From: Streptomyces griseorubiginosus
GTDB lineage: Bacteria > Actinomycetota > Actinomycetes > Streptomycetales > Streptomycetaceae
Direction: 5' to 3'
Assembly: GCF_017614965.1 (NCBI RefSeq)
Contig: NZ_WVUG01000017.1
Coordinates: 1 to 60,586 of the forward strand
DNA: 60,586 nucleotides
Below, piece by piece: positions 46,364-55,790 of this stretch; the first letter of the stretch is position 1; each line of letters starts with the position of its first letter. Made by a program: the position numbers and the translations under genes. The notes beneath the pieces are model-generated. The model was given only the letters and a program-made list of their open reading frames with translations. It searched no databases and had not been told where the DNA came from.

Positions 46364-48760
46364 TCAGGACGCCGTGCGCCGTTTGTGGTCCGTCGCCGCC
46401 CTGCGTGCCTCGGCCAGCGCGTCCGGGCTCAGAGGCGCCGTCAGCCTGCTCGCCAGGGTCTCCCCCATGGCCGTCACGAACCGCTCGCCCTCTTCCGTCA
46501 GGGCTCCCGAGGCGGCCAGTGTGTCCACGGCCTGCGCGGTCTGCTCGCGCCACCGCGCGAACTGCGCTTCGGCGGCGCGCGCCTCGGCACCGTCCGTGGT
46601 CCTGTGACGCGCGCGCCAGAAGTCGACGACGGCGATGTGCGCGTACGTCCCCTGCAGCAGCCCTTCCAGGGGGCGCGGATCGGGGCGCCAGGGCGCGTAG
46701 AACAACTGCTCGCACGTGGGGTCGTAGAGGTCGGTCAGATCGAGGAGGGCGCCCAGCTTGACGTGCTGGAACTCGTGCACCAGCAGACAGGCCAGGGTCT
46801 CCGGCGCATCGGGTCGGGCGACGGCGACCGCACCGAAGGCGTCTCGCGCGGCCGAACTGATGTCCGCGCCGGAGACGCCCGCCCGCAACGGGGTGACAAC
46901 GCTCAGCCCCGCGGCGAGTCCGGGGGCGTAGGCGGGCAGTTCACGCCGGATCCACTCCCAGGCGGCCGTGAGCCGGGCGCGCCACTTCTCGGCCGCCGCG
47001 TCGGACAGCCGCGGTTGCACGGCGTACCCGTGGACGTCGCGCCAGGGGTCGGTGTCCTCCAAAGCGATCGTCCAGTCGGGCAGTTCGAAGAGGTGCCGGT
47101 CGAGCCACGAGGGATCCGTCCCCTGCTTGTGCCCGATCCGATGCTCCCGGCTCCCGACACGCACGGCGAAACCGTCGTCGATGTTCCCGGTCACCCGTCC
47201 CTCGGCGGCGTCGCCCACCCTGAGTGCCCCGAGGGTCGGCAGCCGCAGCACCCCGGAGTGGGCGGGAACCGTCACCGTGCCCGGCCGGCCGGCTCGCACC
47301 AGCGCCGCGGCGGCCAGTTCGGCGACGCCGCGCATCGCGACCGGGCCGGCCTCCTCGTCACCCCCGAGGGAGCGCAGCGCCCAGGGCCTGAGATAAGGGT
47401 GGGCCAGCACGGCGTCGACCGATCCGGGAGCCTCCGCGTCGAGGACCGTCAAGGTCTCCCAGGCGGCCGTCCCCGTCGCACTGTGCGGGACCTCGTGCCA
47501 GACGGCGGCCAGGAGCTCACGGTTGACGGTGAGTTCGTGCCGGGCCAGCAGTTCGACGGCCTCGTGGCCACCGAAGCCGGAGGCGAGCTCGGCGAGGTGC
47601 ACGCCGTTCCTGAGCGAGGGTGGCATGGACATCTTCTGGGTTTCCCTGTCGCGGACGCCGAGGATCAGCTGCTTGAGGTCGGCGCAGAACACCGACGGGT
47701 TCATGAACCCGTTCGCGTCGCTCCCGGTGCGGTAGCGGTGCGCGTACAGACCGCCGCCGCAGGAACGGACGACCGGACAGGCGCGGCAGGTGTCGCTCAG
47801 CCCGTCCAGCCCCCGCTGCCGGGCGACGATGCCGGGATGCGTCGCCATCTCGTCCAGTGAGTTGGCCTGCACGCGCATTCCGGTCGCGGGAGCGCCGTCG
47901 TACGCCGTCTTGAGGCTGTCCGCCAGCTCCAGCGCCCCGTCCGTCTCGATCACCGCCAGTTCCACGGGCGCCAGCCCCAGGGACTCGGTGAGGCTGCTCG
48001 CTCCGCGCAGTGTGCGCAGGACGGAGTCGAGCACACGCACGCCCATCGGGCGGCCGTCGGCCGTCCAGCGTTCGAAGATCCGGAGCAGCCAGTCGCCGTA
48101 CGCCGTCGCGGATGCGGACGGACGCGGCGGGGGGTCGTCCCAGGTGGCGTGCGGGAGCAGGAAGTCGATGCGGGGCGGCGAGAGTGCGGCGAGGGCGCTG
48201 TAGACGGTGTCCGGATCGTTGCGCAGGTCGATCGTGCAGAGAATGCCGGCGAAGAGGTGCCGGTAGCGCGGCTGCCGCAGAAGGGCGATCGCGCGCAGGA
48301 CACGGTCGTGGCTGCTGCGTCCGTCGCGGTAGCGGCGATGCAGATCGTTGGCGGCCCTGTCGCCGTCGAGCGAGACACCGACCTTGATGTCGAGCTCGGC
48401 GAACAGGTCGCAGAACTTCTCGTCGAGTGTGACGCCGTTCGTGTGGATGCGCAGGTCGAGGCCGCAGACGTCGGCGAGGGCGGCGCGTAACCCCTCCGCC
48501 GCACGACGCAGTCTGGCCCGGCCGGCGAGGAGGGGTTCCCCGCCGTGCAGGACCACGTGGACGGTGTCGAGCCGATGGGTTCGGGCGTGCTCGGCGATGC
48601 GCTCGGCGGTGATGTCCAGTACCGCGTCGGAGATCACCTTGGGGCGACCTCGCCAACTCTGGTCCGCGTGTTCGAAGACGTAGCAGTGATCGCATGCGAG
48701 ATCGCAGCGGCTGTGCATCTTCAGCACGAACTGGCTCAGGGGGTGAGGCGAGGGGTCCAT
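46364..48760 (-). CDS. fxsB: FxsB: radical SAM/SPASM cyclophane-forming peptide maturase with HExxH domain
   Basis: 798 aa. Radical SAM cluster C19-x3-C23-x2-C26 at the N-terminus (RCDLACDHC), GGEPLL binding the SAM amino group, and a SPASM-type cluster with C325, C328 and C334 (CRACPVVRSC) and further cysteines. FxsB-family enzymes are annotated as cyclophane-forming, cross-linking an aromatic ring to a side-chain carbon two residues on. Residues 450-798 form a C-terminal domain with HEFQH at 662-666, matching the HExxH domain now linked to alpha-ketoglutarate-dependent peptide beta-hydroxylation. ATG at 48760. Starts 37 bp after fxsA. Confidence 0.94.
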   Translation of the reverse strand: MDPSPHPLSQFVLKMHSRCDLACDHCYVFEHADQSWRGRPKVISDAVLDITAERIAEHARTHRLDTVHVVLHGGEPLLAGRARLRRAAEGLRAALADVCGLDLRIHTNGVTLDEKFCDLFAELDIKVGVSLDGDRAANDLHRRYRDGRSSHDRVLRAIALLRQPRYRHLFAGILCTIDLRNDPDTVYSALAALSPPRIDFLLPHATWDDPPPRPSASATAYGDWLLRIFERWTADGRPMGVRVLDSVLRTLRGASSLTESLGLAPVELAVIETDGALELADSLKTAYDGAPATGMRVQANSLDEMATHPGIVARQRGLDGLSDTCRACPVVRSCGGGLYAHRYRTGSDANGFMNPSVFCADLKQLILGVRDRETQKMSMPPSLRNGVHLAELASGFGGHEAVELLARHELTVNRELLAAVWHEVPHSATGTAAWETLTVLDAEAPGSVDAVLAHPYLRPWALRSLGGDEEAGPVAMRGVAELAAAALVRAGRPGTVTVPAHSGVLRLPTLGALRVGDAAEGRVTGNIDDGFAVRVGSREHRIGHKQGTDPSWLDRHLFELPDWTIALEDTDPWRDVHGYAVQPRLSDAAAEKWRARLTAAWEWIRRELPAYAPGLAAGLSVVTPLRAGVSGADISSAARDAFGAVAVARPDAPETLACLLVHEFQHVKLGALLDLTDLYDPTCEQLFYAPWRPDPRPLEGLLQGTYAHIAVVDFWRARHRTTDGAEARAAEAQFARWREQTAQAVDTLAASGALTEEGERFVTAMGETLASRLTAPLSPDALAEARRAATDHKRRTAS

Positions 48761-48797
48761 GAGCGCACTGTTCGATTCCTGCCCGAGGGGCGGGGGG

Positions 48798-48995
48798 TCA
48801 GACGGCCGACTGGAACGCCGCGACCGAGACGCGGGCGGGACCTCGCTCAGGAGCACCGTGCGACACCACCCGGGTCAGGGCACCGGACGCGACACCGTCC
48901 GGGCGGGCGGCGAGCCGTACCAGCGGGACCCGCTCGGGCCCGTCGGTCGACGGCTTCCCCGGCTCTTCGGCCGAGGCGTTGGTGGACGTGCTCAT
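48798..48995 (-). CDS. fxsA: FxsA: precursor peptide ending in FxSxx-COOH
   Basis: 65-aa ribosomal peptide whose last five residues are FQSAV, matching the FxSxx-COOH rule (F61, S63). The N-terminus is a Ser/Thr/Pro-rich leader, and a basic central region contains PLVRLAARPDGVASG. The target of FxsB is expected to be F61 and S63 (family knowledge). ATG at 48995 follows GAGG. First gene of the fxsA-fxsB-fxsC-fxsT operon. Confidence 0.92.
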   Translation of the reverse strand: MSTSTNASAEEPGKPSTDGPERVPLVRLAARPDGVASGALTRVVSHGAPERGPARVSVAAFQSAV

Positions 48996-49325
48996 GGGCG
49001 AACCTCGATCTTCCGTGTGTCCGCTGGACCGGCCAGAAGACACAATCCACACGAAGCGGATATTACGGATACCTGGAGCGCACCGCTTGGCGAACACGCT
49101 CGTGAGTCTGGGGGAGCCATGAAACCATACGGCCGGAAAGGATCGCGACGCGCCTGGTCGCGCCCCAACTGCCAGCACCTGTAATGGAGTTGAGCAGTAA
49201 GAAAATCCCATTCAGACCCCCGCCTCAGAAGGGTCGGAGTGGCGGAAACGCGCTCGACGGCTCCTCCGATAGGAGTCCAAGGAATACCTGACCAGCTCCG
49301 ACCTCGGCGATTTTTTACCAAGGAT
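48996..49325. other. 330-bp spacer upstream of the fxs operon
   Basis: Holds the presumed fxs promoter (a TAATAT element near 49060 on the minus strand is the best candidate) and, towards 49326, the end of the MFS gene. A 21-codon plus-strand reading frame at 49119-49184 has a GGGGGAG ribosome site; its coding status is uncertain. No strong terminator was recognised. Confidence 0.5.
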
Positions 49326-50660
49326 TTACTTGGGGGGTGAGTTTGAGATCCATTGGCCCCGGCGCACTGGGCCCGTCACCCACCCGGTCCGTGCACCCTC
49401 GCGCCCCGCGTCCACACCCGGCCGTGTCATCCGGTCGGCGGCCCACCGTGCAGCCGGCCCCATCGCGTGCGACGCCACCACCGTAGCCCCGCCCAGCAGC
49501 AGCCACCCGGGCGTGCCCCACCCCACCAGCAGCGAGGTCAGCACCAGTGGGCCCAGGGTGCGGGCCACCGTCACGCCGGTGCCGAAGAAGCCCTGGTACT
49601 CGCCGACCCGGTCCACCGGCGCGAGATCGAAGGACAGCTGCCAGGAACCGGCCGACTGCCCCATCTCGGCGACGACCTGCAGCACGGCCCCGACGGCCAG
49701 GAACCCCACCGCCGGCCGGCGCGGCACCCCTGCCGAGAGCGCGAACACCGCGCACGCCGCCAGCATCACCCAGCCCGAGCGCCGCACCGCGCGCGTGGCG
49801 GACCCGAGCCCCGTGACACCGCGCGCCATCCGTACCTGGAACGCCATCACCGCGCCGGTGTTGAGCACGAACAGCGCCGAGACCAGCCAGGCGGGCGCGG
49901 TCGTCCGCTCGGCGATCCACAGCGGCAGCCCCAGACTGAGCAGCGGCATCCGCAACAGCAGCACGGTGTTGAGCAACGCGACCACCACATACGGCCGGTC
50001 CCGCACCACACCGAGCCCGTCCCGTTCCCGCGTCGGCCGCCCCCGGAGCACGCCCTGCTCCCGCCCCTCGCCCACCGTGACCGGTGCCACGGTCGGCAGC
50101 CGGAGCAGAAGGGCCGCGCACACCAGGAAGCTCGCCGCGTCCAGGGCGAACACCCCGAGGTACGCCGCCCGGGTCCCCGCCTGCAACGCCAGTCCGCCCA
50201 GCCCCGCGCCCACCGCCAGCCCGGCGTTCAGCGTCGCCTGCAGGTGCGCGAGCAGCCCCGTCCGCTCCCCGGCCGTCACCAGTCCCGCGAGCAGCGCCTG
50301 CCGGGCCGCCGCCATGCCCGACTGCGCCGTCGCGTACGCACAGGCGGCGAGGACGAACGGAAGGAACCCCCGCACCACCAGGAACGAACCGACAGCGGCC
50401 GCGGTTCCCACCGCCAGCAGCACGGCCGCACCCCGCGCCCCGCGCCGGTCGGCGACCCTCCCGAGCGGCACCCCGGCCAGCGACCCGACCGCCCAGGCGA
50501 CGGTCAGCCCGAGCCCCACGCGCGCGGGCGCCAGACCGACGACATGCGTGAAGTACAGCGCGGAGGTCACGTAGTAGGCGCCGTCGCCGATCGAGTTGGC
50601 CAGCTGGGCCAGCGCCAGCACGCGCCGCGGACCGGCGGGCGGAACGAGTCGAGAGGTCAT
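49326..50660 (-). CDS. MFS transporter
   Basis: 444-aa major facilitator with about 12 hydrophobic helices. The MFS signature loop between helices 2 and 3 reads GVPLGRVADRRGARG, and a second-half counterpart appears around MARGVTGLG. Probable drug or metabolite efflux. ATG at 50660 with no clear Shine-Dalgarno. It lies 68 bp downstream of the MocR regulator on the same strand and could be co-transcribed with it. Confidence 0.87.
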   Translation of the reverse strand: MTSRLVPPAGPRRVLALAQLANSIGDGAYYVTSALYFTHVVGLAPARVGLGLTVAWAVGSLAGVPLGRVADRRGARGAAVLLAVGTAAAVGSFLVVRGFLPFVLAACAYATAQSGMAAARQALLAGLVTAGERTGLLAHLQATLNAGLAVGAGLGGLALQAGTRAAYLGVFALDAASFLVCAALLLRLPTVAPVTVGEGREQGVLRGRPTRERDGLGVVRDRPYVVVALLNTVLLLRMPLLSLGLPLWIAERTTAPAWLVSALFVLNTGAVMAFQVRMARGVTGLGSATRAVRRSGWVMLAACAVFALSAGVPRRPAVGFLAVGAVLQVVAEMGQSAGSWQLSFDLAPVDRVGEYQGFFGTGVTVARTLGPLVLTSLLVGWGTPGWLLLGGATVVASHAMGPAARWAADRMTRPGVDAGREGARTGWVTGPVRRGQWISNSPPK

Positions 50661-50728
50661 GCCAGCGACACTACGAAGCCAATGGACCCTCGGACAGGCC
50701 CAATCGCCCGCCGTCTCGCTGGCCCAAT

Positions 50729-52096
50729 TCAGCCGCCGTCCAGTACCTTGCCCAGCACCTCCAACGCCTCCGGATACACCCGCTCCCGAGGCGTCCCGTA
50801 CCCCACGATCACGCCCTGGGCCCGGTCCTCGCCCGGCGTGTGCCAGTGGTCGCCGAGCCGCCCCAGCGCGAGCCCCTCCGCCTCGGCGCGCTTCAGTACC
50901 TCCGCCTCGTCGGCGACCTCCACGAGCGCGTGCAGCCCGGCGGCGATCCCGCGGACGTTCCGTCGCCCGCCGAGCCGGTCCAGGAGCTGGTCCCTGCGCC
51001 TGCGGTATCTGAGCCGGCACGCGCGTACGTGCCGGTCGTAGGCATGGCTGTCGATGAGCTCCGCGAGCGCCAGCTGGCCGATGGACTCGGTGTGGTGGTC
51101 GCTGTGCAGCTTGGCGTCGGCGACCGCGTCGACCAGGTGCGGCGGCAGCACCATCCAGCCGAGCCGCAGCGCCGGCCCGAGCGTCTTGGAGGCGGTGCCC
51201 AGATAGACGACCTGCCCGGGAGCCATCCCCTGCAACGCGCCCACCGGCTGGCGGTCGTAGCGGAACTCCCCGTCGTAGTCGTCCTCGACGATCAGCCCGC
51301 CACGCGCGCGTGCCCAGTCCGTCAGCGCCCGCCGCCGCTCGGGGCGCAGTGTGACGCCGGTCGGGTACTGGTGGGCGGGGGTGACGACGACGGCCTTCGC
51401 GTCCGCCAACGCGTCGGCGCACACCCCGCGCTCGTCGACCGGCACCGGCACCACGGTGCCGCCGTTGTGCCGTACCACCTCCCGGTGGAACGGCAGCCCC
51501 GGATCCTCCATGGCGATCTCGCCGCCTTCCAGCACGCGCGTGAGGAGCGCGAGCCCCTGCACGTACCCGGAGGTGATCACGATGCGCTCCGGGGGCGCGA
51601 TGACCCCTCGCGCGCGCCCCAGGTATCCCGACAGCGCCTGCCGCAGCTCCGTGCGGCCGCGCGGGTCCCCGTAGTCGTACGCCAGCAGGGGAGCCGTGGC
51701 GATGGCGCGCCTGAGCGCCCGCAGCCAGGCCGCCGCCGGGAACGCCCCGACGTCCGGGCTGCCCGGCCGCAGATCGAAACGCGGGGTACGCGCGTGCGTG
51801 GCCGCGTCGGGCGCCTCCTGGTCGGCCGAGGGCAGCTGCGCGACCTGCGTCCCCGACCCCTGCCGAGCGGTCAGATACCCCTCGGCGACCAACTGGTCGT
51901 AAGCCGCCTTCGCGGTCCCCCGGGAGATCCCGAGCTCACTCGCGAGCCGCCGGGTGGCGGGCAGCCGTGTGCCGGGCGCCAGCCGCCCGTCCCGCACGGC
52001 GTCCCGCAGGGCCCGCTCCAGCCCGACCCGCCGGCCGTCACCGGCATCGGGCTCCAGATGCAGGTCGACCCCGACACCGGCCAAGAAGTCGTTCAC
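50729..52096 (-). CDS. MocR-type GntR/aminotransferase transcriptional regulator
   Basis: 455 aa. An N-terminal GntR winged helix (about 25-90, LPATRRLASELGISRGTAKA) is fused to a fold-type I aminotransferase-like domain, with the PLP lysine in TASKTLGPALRLGWMV and the acidic VEDDYDGEFRY. MocR proteins sense PLP-linked metabolites (PdxR, GabR). GTG at 52096 has GGGGGAGG upstream. It may regulate the adjacent MFS gene, but no pdx or gab genes are nearby. Confidence 0.92.
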   Translation of the reverse strand: MNDFLAGVGVDLHLEPDAGDGRRVGLERALRDAVRDGRLAPGTRLPATRRLASELGISRGTAKAAYDQLVAEGYLTARQGSGTQVAQLPSADQEAPDAATHARTPRFDLRPGSPDVGAFPAAAWLRALRRAIATAPLLAYDYGDPRGRTELRQALSGYLGRARGVIAPPERIVITSGYVQGLALLTRVLEGGEIAMEDPGLPFHREVVRHNGGTVVPVPVDERGVCADALADAKAVVVTPAHQYPTGVTLRPERRRALTDWARARGGLIVEDDYDGEFRYDRQPVGALQGMAPGQVVYLGTASKTLGPALRLGWMVLPPHLVDAVADAKLHSDHHTESIGQLALAELIDSHAYDRHVRACRLRYRRRRDQLLDRLGGRRNVRGIAAGLHALVEVADEAEVLKRAEAEGLALGRLGDHWHTPGEDRAQGVIVGYGTPRERVYPEALEVLGKVLDGG

Positions 52097-52176
52097 GAAA
52101 ACCCTCCCCCTAGGTACGTGTGTCCGGGCACGTCGATGGCCGGGCACCTCACTGGTACCCGGCCATCCGTCCCGTA

Positions 52177-53661
52177 TCAGCCCTTGAGCGAAGCCATCCA
52201 GGCCTCGACCTCGTCCGATCGCCGGGGCAGGCCCGCCGACAGGTTCCGGTTCCCGTCCTCGGTCACCAGGATGTCGTCCTCGATGCGGACACCGATGCCC
52301 CGGTACTCCTCGGGCACCGTCAGGTCGTCGGCCTGGAAGTACAGCCCCGGCTCGACGGTGAGGCACATGCCCGGCTCCAGCGTGCCGTCGACGTACGACT
52401 CCACGCGCGCGGCGGCGCAGTCGTGCACGTCCATGCCGAGCATGTGGCCCGTCCCGTGCAGCGTCCAGCGCCGCTGCAGCCCCAGCTCCAGCACCCGCTC
52501 CACGGGGCCCTCGACCAGCCCCCACTCGACGAGCCGCTCGGCGAGCACGCGCTGCGCGGCGTCGTGGAAGTCCCGGTACTTGCCGCCCGGCTGCACGGCC
52601 GCGATACCGGCCTCCTGGGCGTCGTACACGGCGTCGTAGATCTTCTTCTGGATCTCGCTGAACCGCCCGCGCACCGGCAGCGTCCGCGTGACGTCGGCGG
52701 TGTAGTACGTGTGCGTCTCGACGCCCGCGTCCAGCAGCAGCAGGTCACCGGAGCGCACGGGACCGTCGTTGCGCACCCAGTGCAGCGTGCACGCGTGCGG
52801 CCCGGCCGCGGCGATCGTGCCGTAGCCGACGTCGTTGCCCTCCACCCGAGCGCGGAGGAAGAACGTGCCCTCGATGTACCGCTCGCTGGTCGCCTCGGCC
52901 TTGTCGAGCACGCGTACGACGTCCTCGAAGCCGCGCACCGTCGAGTCGACGGCCTTCTGCAGCTCGCCGATCTCGAACTCGTCCTTGACCAGCCGCGCCT
53001 CGGAGAGGAAGACCCGCAGCTCCTCGTCGCGCTCGGCGGTGACCTTGTCGGTCAGCGCCGCCTCGATCCCGGCGTCGTACCCGCGCACGACGCGCACCGG
53101 GCCGGTCGCCTCGCGCAGCGCGTCGGGCAGCTCGCGCACGTCGGAGGCCGGGATGCCGTACAGCTTCTCCGCCTCGGTCAGCGAGTGCCGGCGGCCGACC
53201 CACAGCTCGCCCTGGCCGGAGAGCCAGAACTCGCCGTTCTCGCGGTCGGAGCGCGGCAGGAGGTAGATCGTCGCCCGGTGGCCCTCGGCGGTCGGCTCGA
53301 GCACGAGCACGCCGTCCTCGGTCTGGTTGCCCGTGAGGTACGCGTACTCGACCGAAGCCCGGAAGGGGTAGTCCGTGTCGTTCGAACGGGTCTTCAGGTT
53401 GCCCGCGGGGATCACCAGACGCTCGCCCGGGAAGCGCTCGGACAGCGCCGCGCGGCGGGCCGCGGTCTCGGCGGCCTGGGCGATCGGCTCCAGGTCGCGC
53501 AGCTCCGTGTCGGCCCAGCCGGACTTCATGTTCTCGGCCAGCTCGTCGGACACACCCGGGTACAGGCCGTTCTTGCGCTGCTTGATCGGCTCCTCAGACT
53601 CAGTCTCCGGGTCCGCTGCGGCAGCAGCGGATGTCTCAGCCGGATTGAGCTCTTCGGCCAC
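52177..53661 (-). CDS. pepP: Xaa-Pro aminopeptidase P
   Basis: About 494-aa M24 metallopeptidase removing N-terminal residues before proline. The N-terminal AMP_N domain covers about 45-190 and the pita-bread domain follows. Di-metal ligands are visible in LLLDAGVETHTYYTADVTRTL (two Asp), HGTGHMLGMDVHD (His), EPGMCLTVEPG (Glu) and GIGVRIEDDILV (Glu). GTG at 53661 is preferred because AGGAGG lies 6 bp upstream, whereas the ATG at 53667 directly abuts it; the ATG form would be 496 aa. Confidence 0.94.
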   Translation of the reverse strand: MAEELNPAETSAAAAADPETESEEPIKQRKNGLYPGVSDELAENMKSGWADTELRDLEPIAQAAETAARRAALSERFPGERLVIPAGNLKTRSNDTDYPFRASVEYAYLTGNQTEDGVLVLEPTAEGHRATIYLLPRSDRENGEFWLSGQGELWVGRRHSLTEAEKLYGIPASDVRELPDALREATGPVRVVRGYDAGIEAALTDKVTAERDEELRVFLSEARLVKDEFEIGELQKAVDSTVRGFEDVVRVLDKAEATSERYIEGTFFLRARVEGNDVGYGTIAAAGPHACTLHWVRNDGPVRSGDLLLLDAGVETHTYYTADVTRTLPVRGRFSEIQKKIYDAVYDAQEAGIAAVQPGGKYRDFHDAAQRVLAERLVEWGLVEGPVERVLELGLQRRWTLHGTGHMLGMDVHDCAAARVESYVDGTLEPGMCLTVEPGLYFQADDLTVPEEYRGIGVRIEDDILVTEDGNRNLSAGLPRRSDEVEAWMASLKG

Positions 53662-53783
53662 GGTCATCCTCCTCGATACGGCACTGGACCCCCTCCATCG
53701 TACGGTCGTACGGAAGGGGGCCCAGGGACGAAAGGCCTGTTACCGAGGGAAGCGGCGCGCGTACGGAAGAACACACCTCCGGC

Positions 53784-55295
53784 TCACTCGAACCGCGCCG
53801 CCAGCAGGACGACGTCCTCCTCGCCGTCCGCCGCGTCCAGCCCCTCCGGCAGCACCGTGCGCAGCACGTGGTCGGCGATCGCGTCAGGGTCGTGCCGCAG
53901 CGCCCTCGGCACGCCGGCCGCCGCAGCGTGCAGCCGGGCGAAGGCGCGGTCGGTGGGGTCCCCGGTGCGGTGCAGCAGGCCGTCGGTGTAGAGCAGCACC
54001 GTCTCGCCGGGCTGGGCCTCGAGTTCCACGCTGGGCGCCTCCCAGCAGGCGAGCATGCCCAGCGGCGCGGACACCGACGTCTCCACGTACTCGGTGCGCC
54101 GCTCGCCGACCAGCAGCGGCGGGCAGTGGCCGGCGCCGGCCAGGGTGACCTTGCGGAGCGCGGGTTCGCAGTAGGCGAACAGGGCGGTCGCGGAGCGGGC
54201 GGGCTCGGTGAGCCGCAGCAGCAGCTCCAGGTCCGACAGGACGGCCACCGGGTCCTCGCCCTCCATCACGGCGTACGCGCGCAGGGAGGCCCGCAGCCGG
54301 CCCATCGCGGCGACGGCGCTCGGCCCGGAACCGGTGACCGAGCCGACCGCGAGGCCGAGGGCGGCGTCCGGCAGCGGCAGCGCGTCGTACCAGTCGCCGC
54401 CGCCACGCGGGCCGGTGCGGTGCCGGGCGGCGAGCTGGACGCCGGCGACGCGGGGGAGCCGGGACGGCAACAGCTCCTCGGTCATCGTCGCCATGCACGC
54501 GCGCGTGCGCTCCACTTCGACCAGCCGGCCCAGATGTTCACCGGCGTACCGCGCGTACAGGCCGACGAGGTGGCGCTGGCGCTCGACCGGCTCGGCGGGC
54601 TCGTCGTACAGCCACACGGCGGCGCCCATGCGGCCCGTGGCCTCGGCGGACAGGGGGAGGGAGTAGCTCGCGGCGTAGCCGAGCCGGGCGGCCACCTCGC
54701 GGTGACGCGGGTCGAGGCCGTCCTCGGAGAGCAGGTCGGGTTCGGCGATCTCGCCGTCCGCGCCCGGCAGTCCGTCCAGGATGCGGCCGTACGGCATCGC
54801 GCTGCGCGGCACGGTCTCGATGTGACCGAGGTCGGCCCGGCCGAGGCCCAGGCCGATCGTCGTGGCCGGGCCGAGTCCGTCGGCCGGCTCCAGTACGACG
54901 AGACCGCGCCGGGCGCCCACCAGGGCGGCTCCGGCGCGCAGCAGTTCGGTCAGGGCGTCCGCGAGTGCGTCCGTGCGGACCAGCCGTTCGGTCAGTTCAT
55001 GGAGGGTCGTGAGGTCCGAGACCCAGCCGGCGAGGCGGTCCTGGAGCAGTGCTCCCGGTGCGTTCGGCGAGGGGACCGGAGTGGTTCCCGGGGCGACGGG
55101 CGCGGGCGCGACAGTGTGTGCGGGCGCGGGAACCGTTGAATCGATTCCAGCCACTTTCGGAGGGTGAGGGGCGTTCATGGTGTCCGGCTTTCCGACCGGT
55201 GCGTACTGCTCAAAAGCATCGCAAACCCCCATGTCATTCTGCGCCGCTAGCAGTGTCTCCACATGTACACGCACTCGTAAGGGGATGTCCAGCAT
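53784..55295 (-). CDS. GAF/PP2C (SpoIIE-type) phosphatase
   Basis: 503 aa. After a Pro/Ala-rich N-terminal region, a GAF-like sensor domain spans about 85-240 (LVVLEPADGLGPATTIGLGL). A PPM/SpoIIE phosphatase domain follows from about 280 (HRTGPRGGGDWYDALPLPD, LAGAGHCPPLLVGE, VLLYTDGLLHRTG). Aspartates in GGGDWYD, DGLLHR and EEDVVLL are likely metal ligands. Such proteins dephosphorylate anti-anti-sigma factors, a counterpart to the RsbW-like ATPases at 39312 and 58494 (inference). ATG at 55295 has AGGACA upstream. Confidence 0.92.
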   Translation of the reverse strand: MLDIPLRVRVHVETLLAAQNDMGVCDAFEQYAPVGKPDTMNAPHPPKVAGIDSTVPAPAHTVAPAPVAPGTTPVPSPNAPGALLQDRLAGWVSDLTTLHELTERLVRTDALADALTELLRAGAALVGARRGLVVLEPADGLGPATTIGLGLGRADLGHIETVPRSAMPYGRILDGLPGADGEIAEPDLLSEDGLDPRHREVAARLGYAASYSLPLSAEATGRMGAAVWLYDEPAEPVERQRHLVGLYARYAGEHLGRLVEVERTRACMATMTEELLPSRLPRVAGVQLAARHRTGPRGGGDWYDALPLPDAALGLAVGSVTGSGPSAVAAMGRLRASLRAYAVMEGEDPVAVLSDLELLLRLTEPARSATALFAYCEPALRKVTLAGAGHCPPLLVGERRTEYVETSVSAPLGMLACWEAPSVELEAQPGETVLLYTDGLLHRTGDPTDRAFARLHAAAAGVPRALRHDPDAIADHVLRTVLPEGLDAADGEEDVVLLAARFE

Positions 55296-55790
55296 TGTCC
55301 TGCTGGGATTCCTGGTGTCCGTGGTAAGCGAGTGCCTCGCCTGCCATAAAGCAAAGTTGGCCTAAAACTGCCTCGGGTAACGGGGTATTGCGGTCGACTG
55401 GCCTTGCTCCACGGAGCGTCACAGCGGTCGTGATGGGTACGTACTCGGAGAAGACCAGGGGCGGTTGACAGCCACCCGGAACCTGGTGACCGACCCGGGC
55501 GTCCTATCCACCGACGACCGTGCCCCATCCTCCCGTGGCGGAGGCGAAGAGAAATACGCGGGACGGCAAAACGCCAGACTTCGCCACCCCCCGCCATGCC
55601 CATGCTTTTGACTGACGCAGTATGGGTGGCGAGGCTGCCACGGAAGCAGCCCACGTTCTACCCATAGGGGTTCCCCTTGCCTCCAGCAGGGGTGTGATGC
55701 GCCAACAGGTACGCACAGTGAAGTGATCGACACATGGTGTGATGTGGCCCACGGTGTTGCCAGCGGTGCAACGGAAAGGAACGAGCGCTC
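55296..55790. other. 495-bp divergent spacer, phosphatase / prim-pol-domain gene
   Basis: No credible coding sequence. It must contain the promoters of the two divergent genes. A weak interrupted inverted repeat (CGCCACC/GGTGGCG) lies around 55580-55635. No known RNA motif was recognised. Confidence 0.5.
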
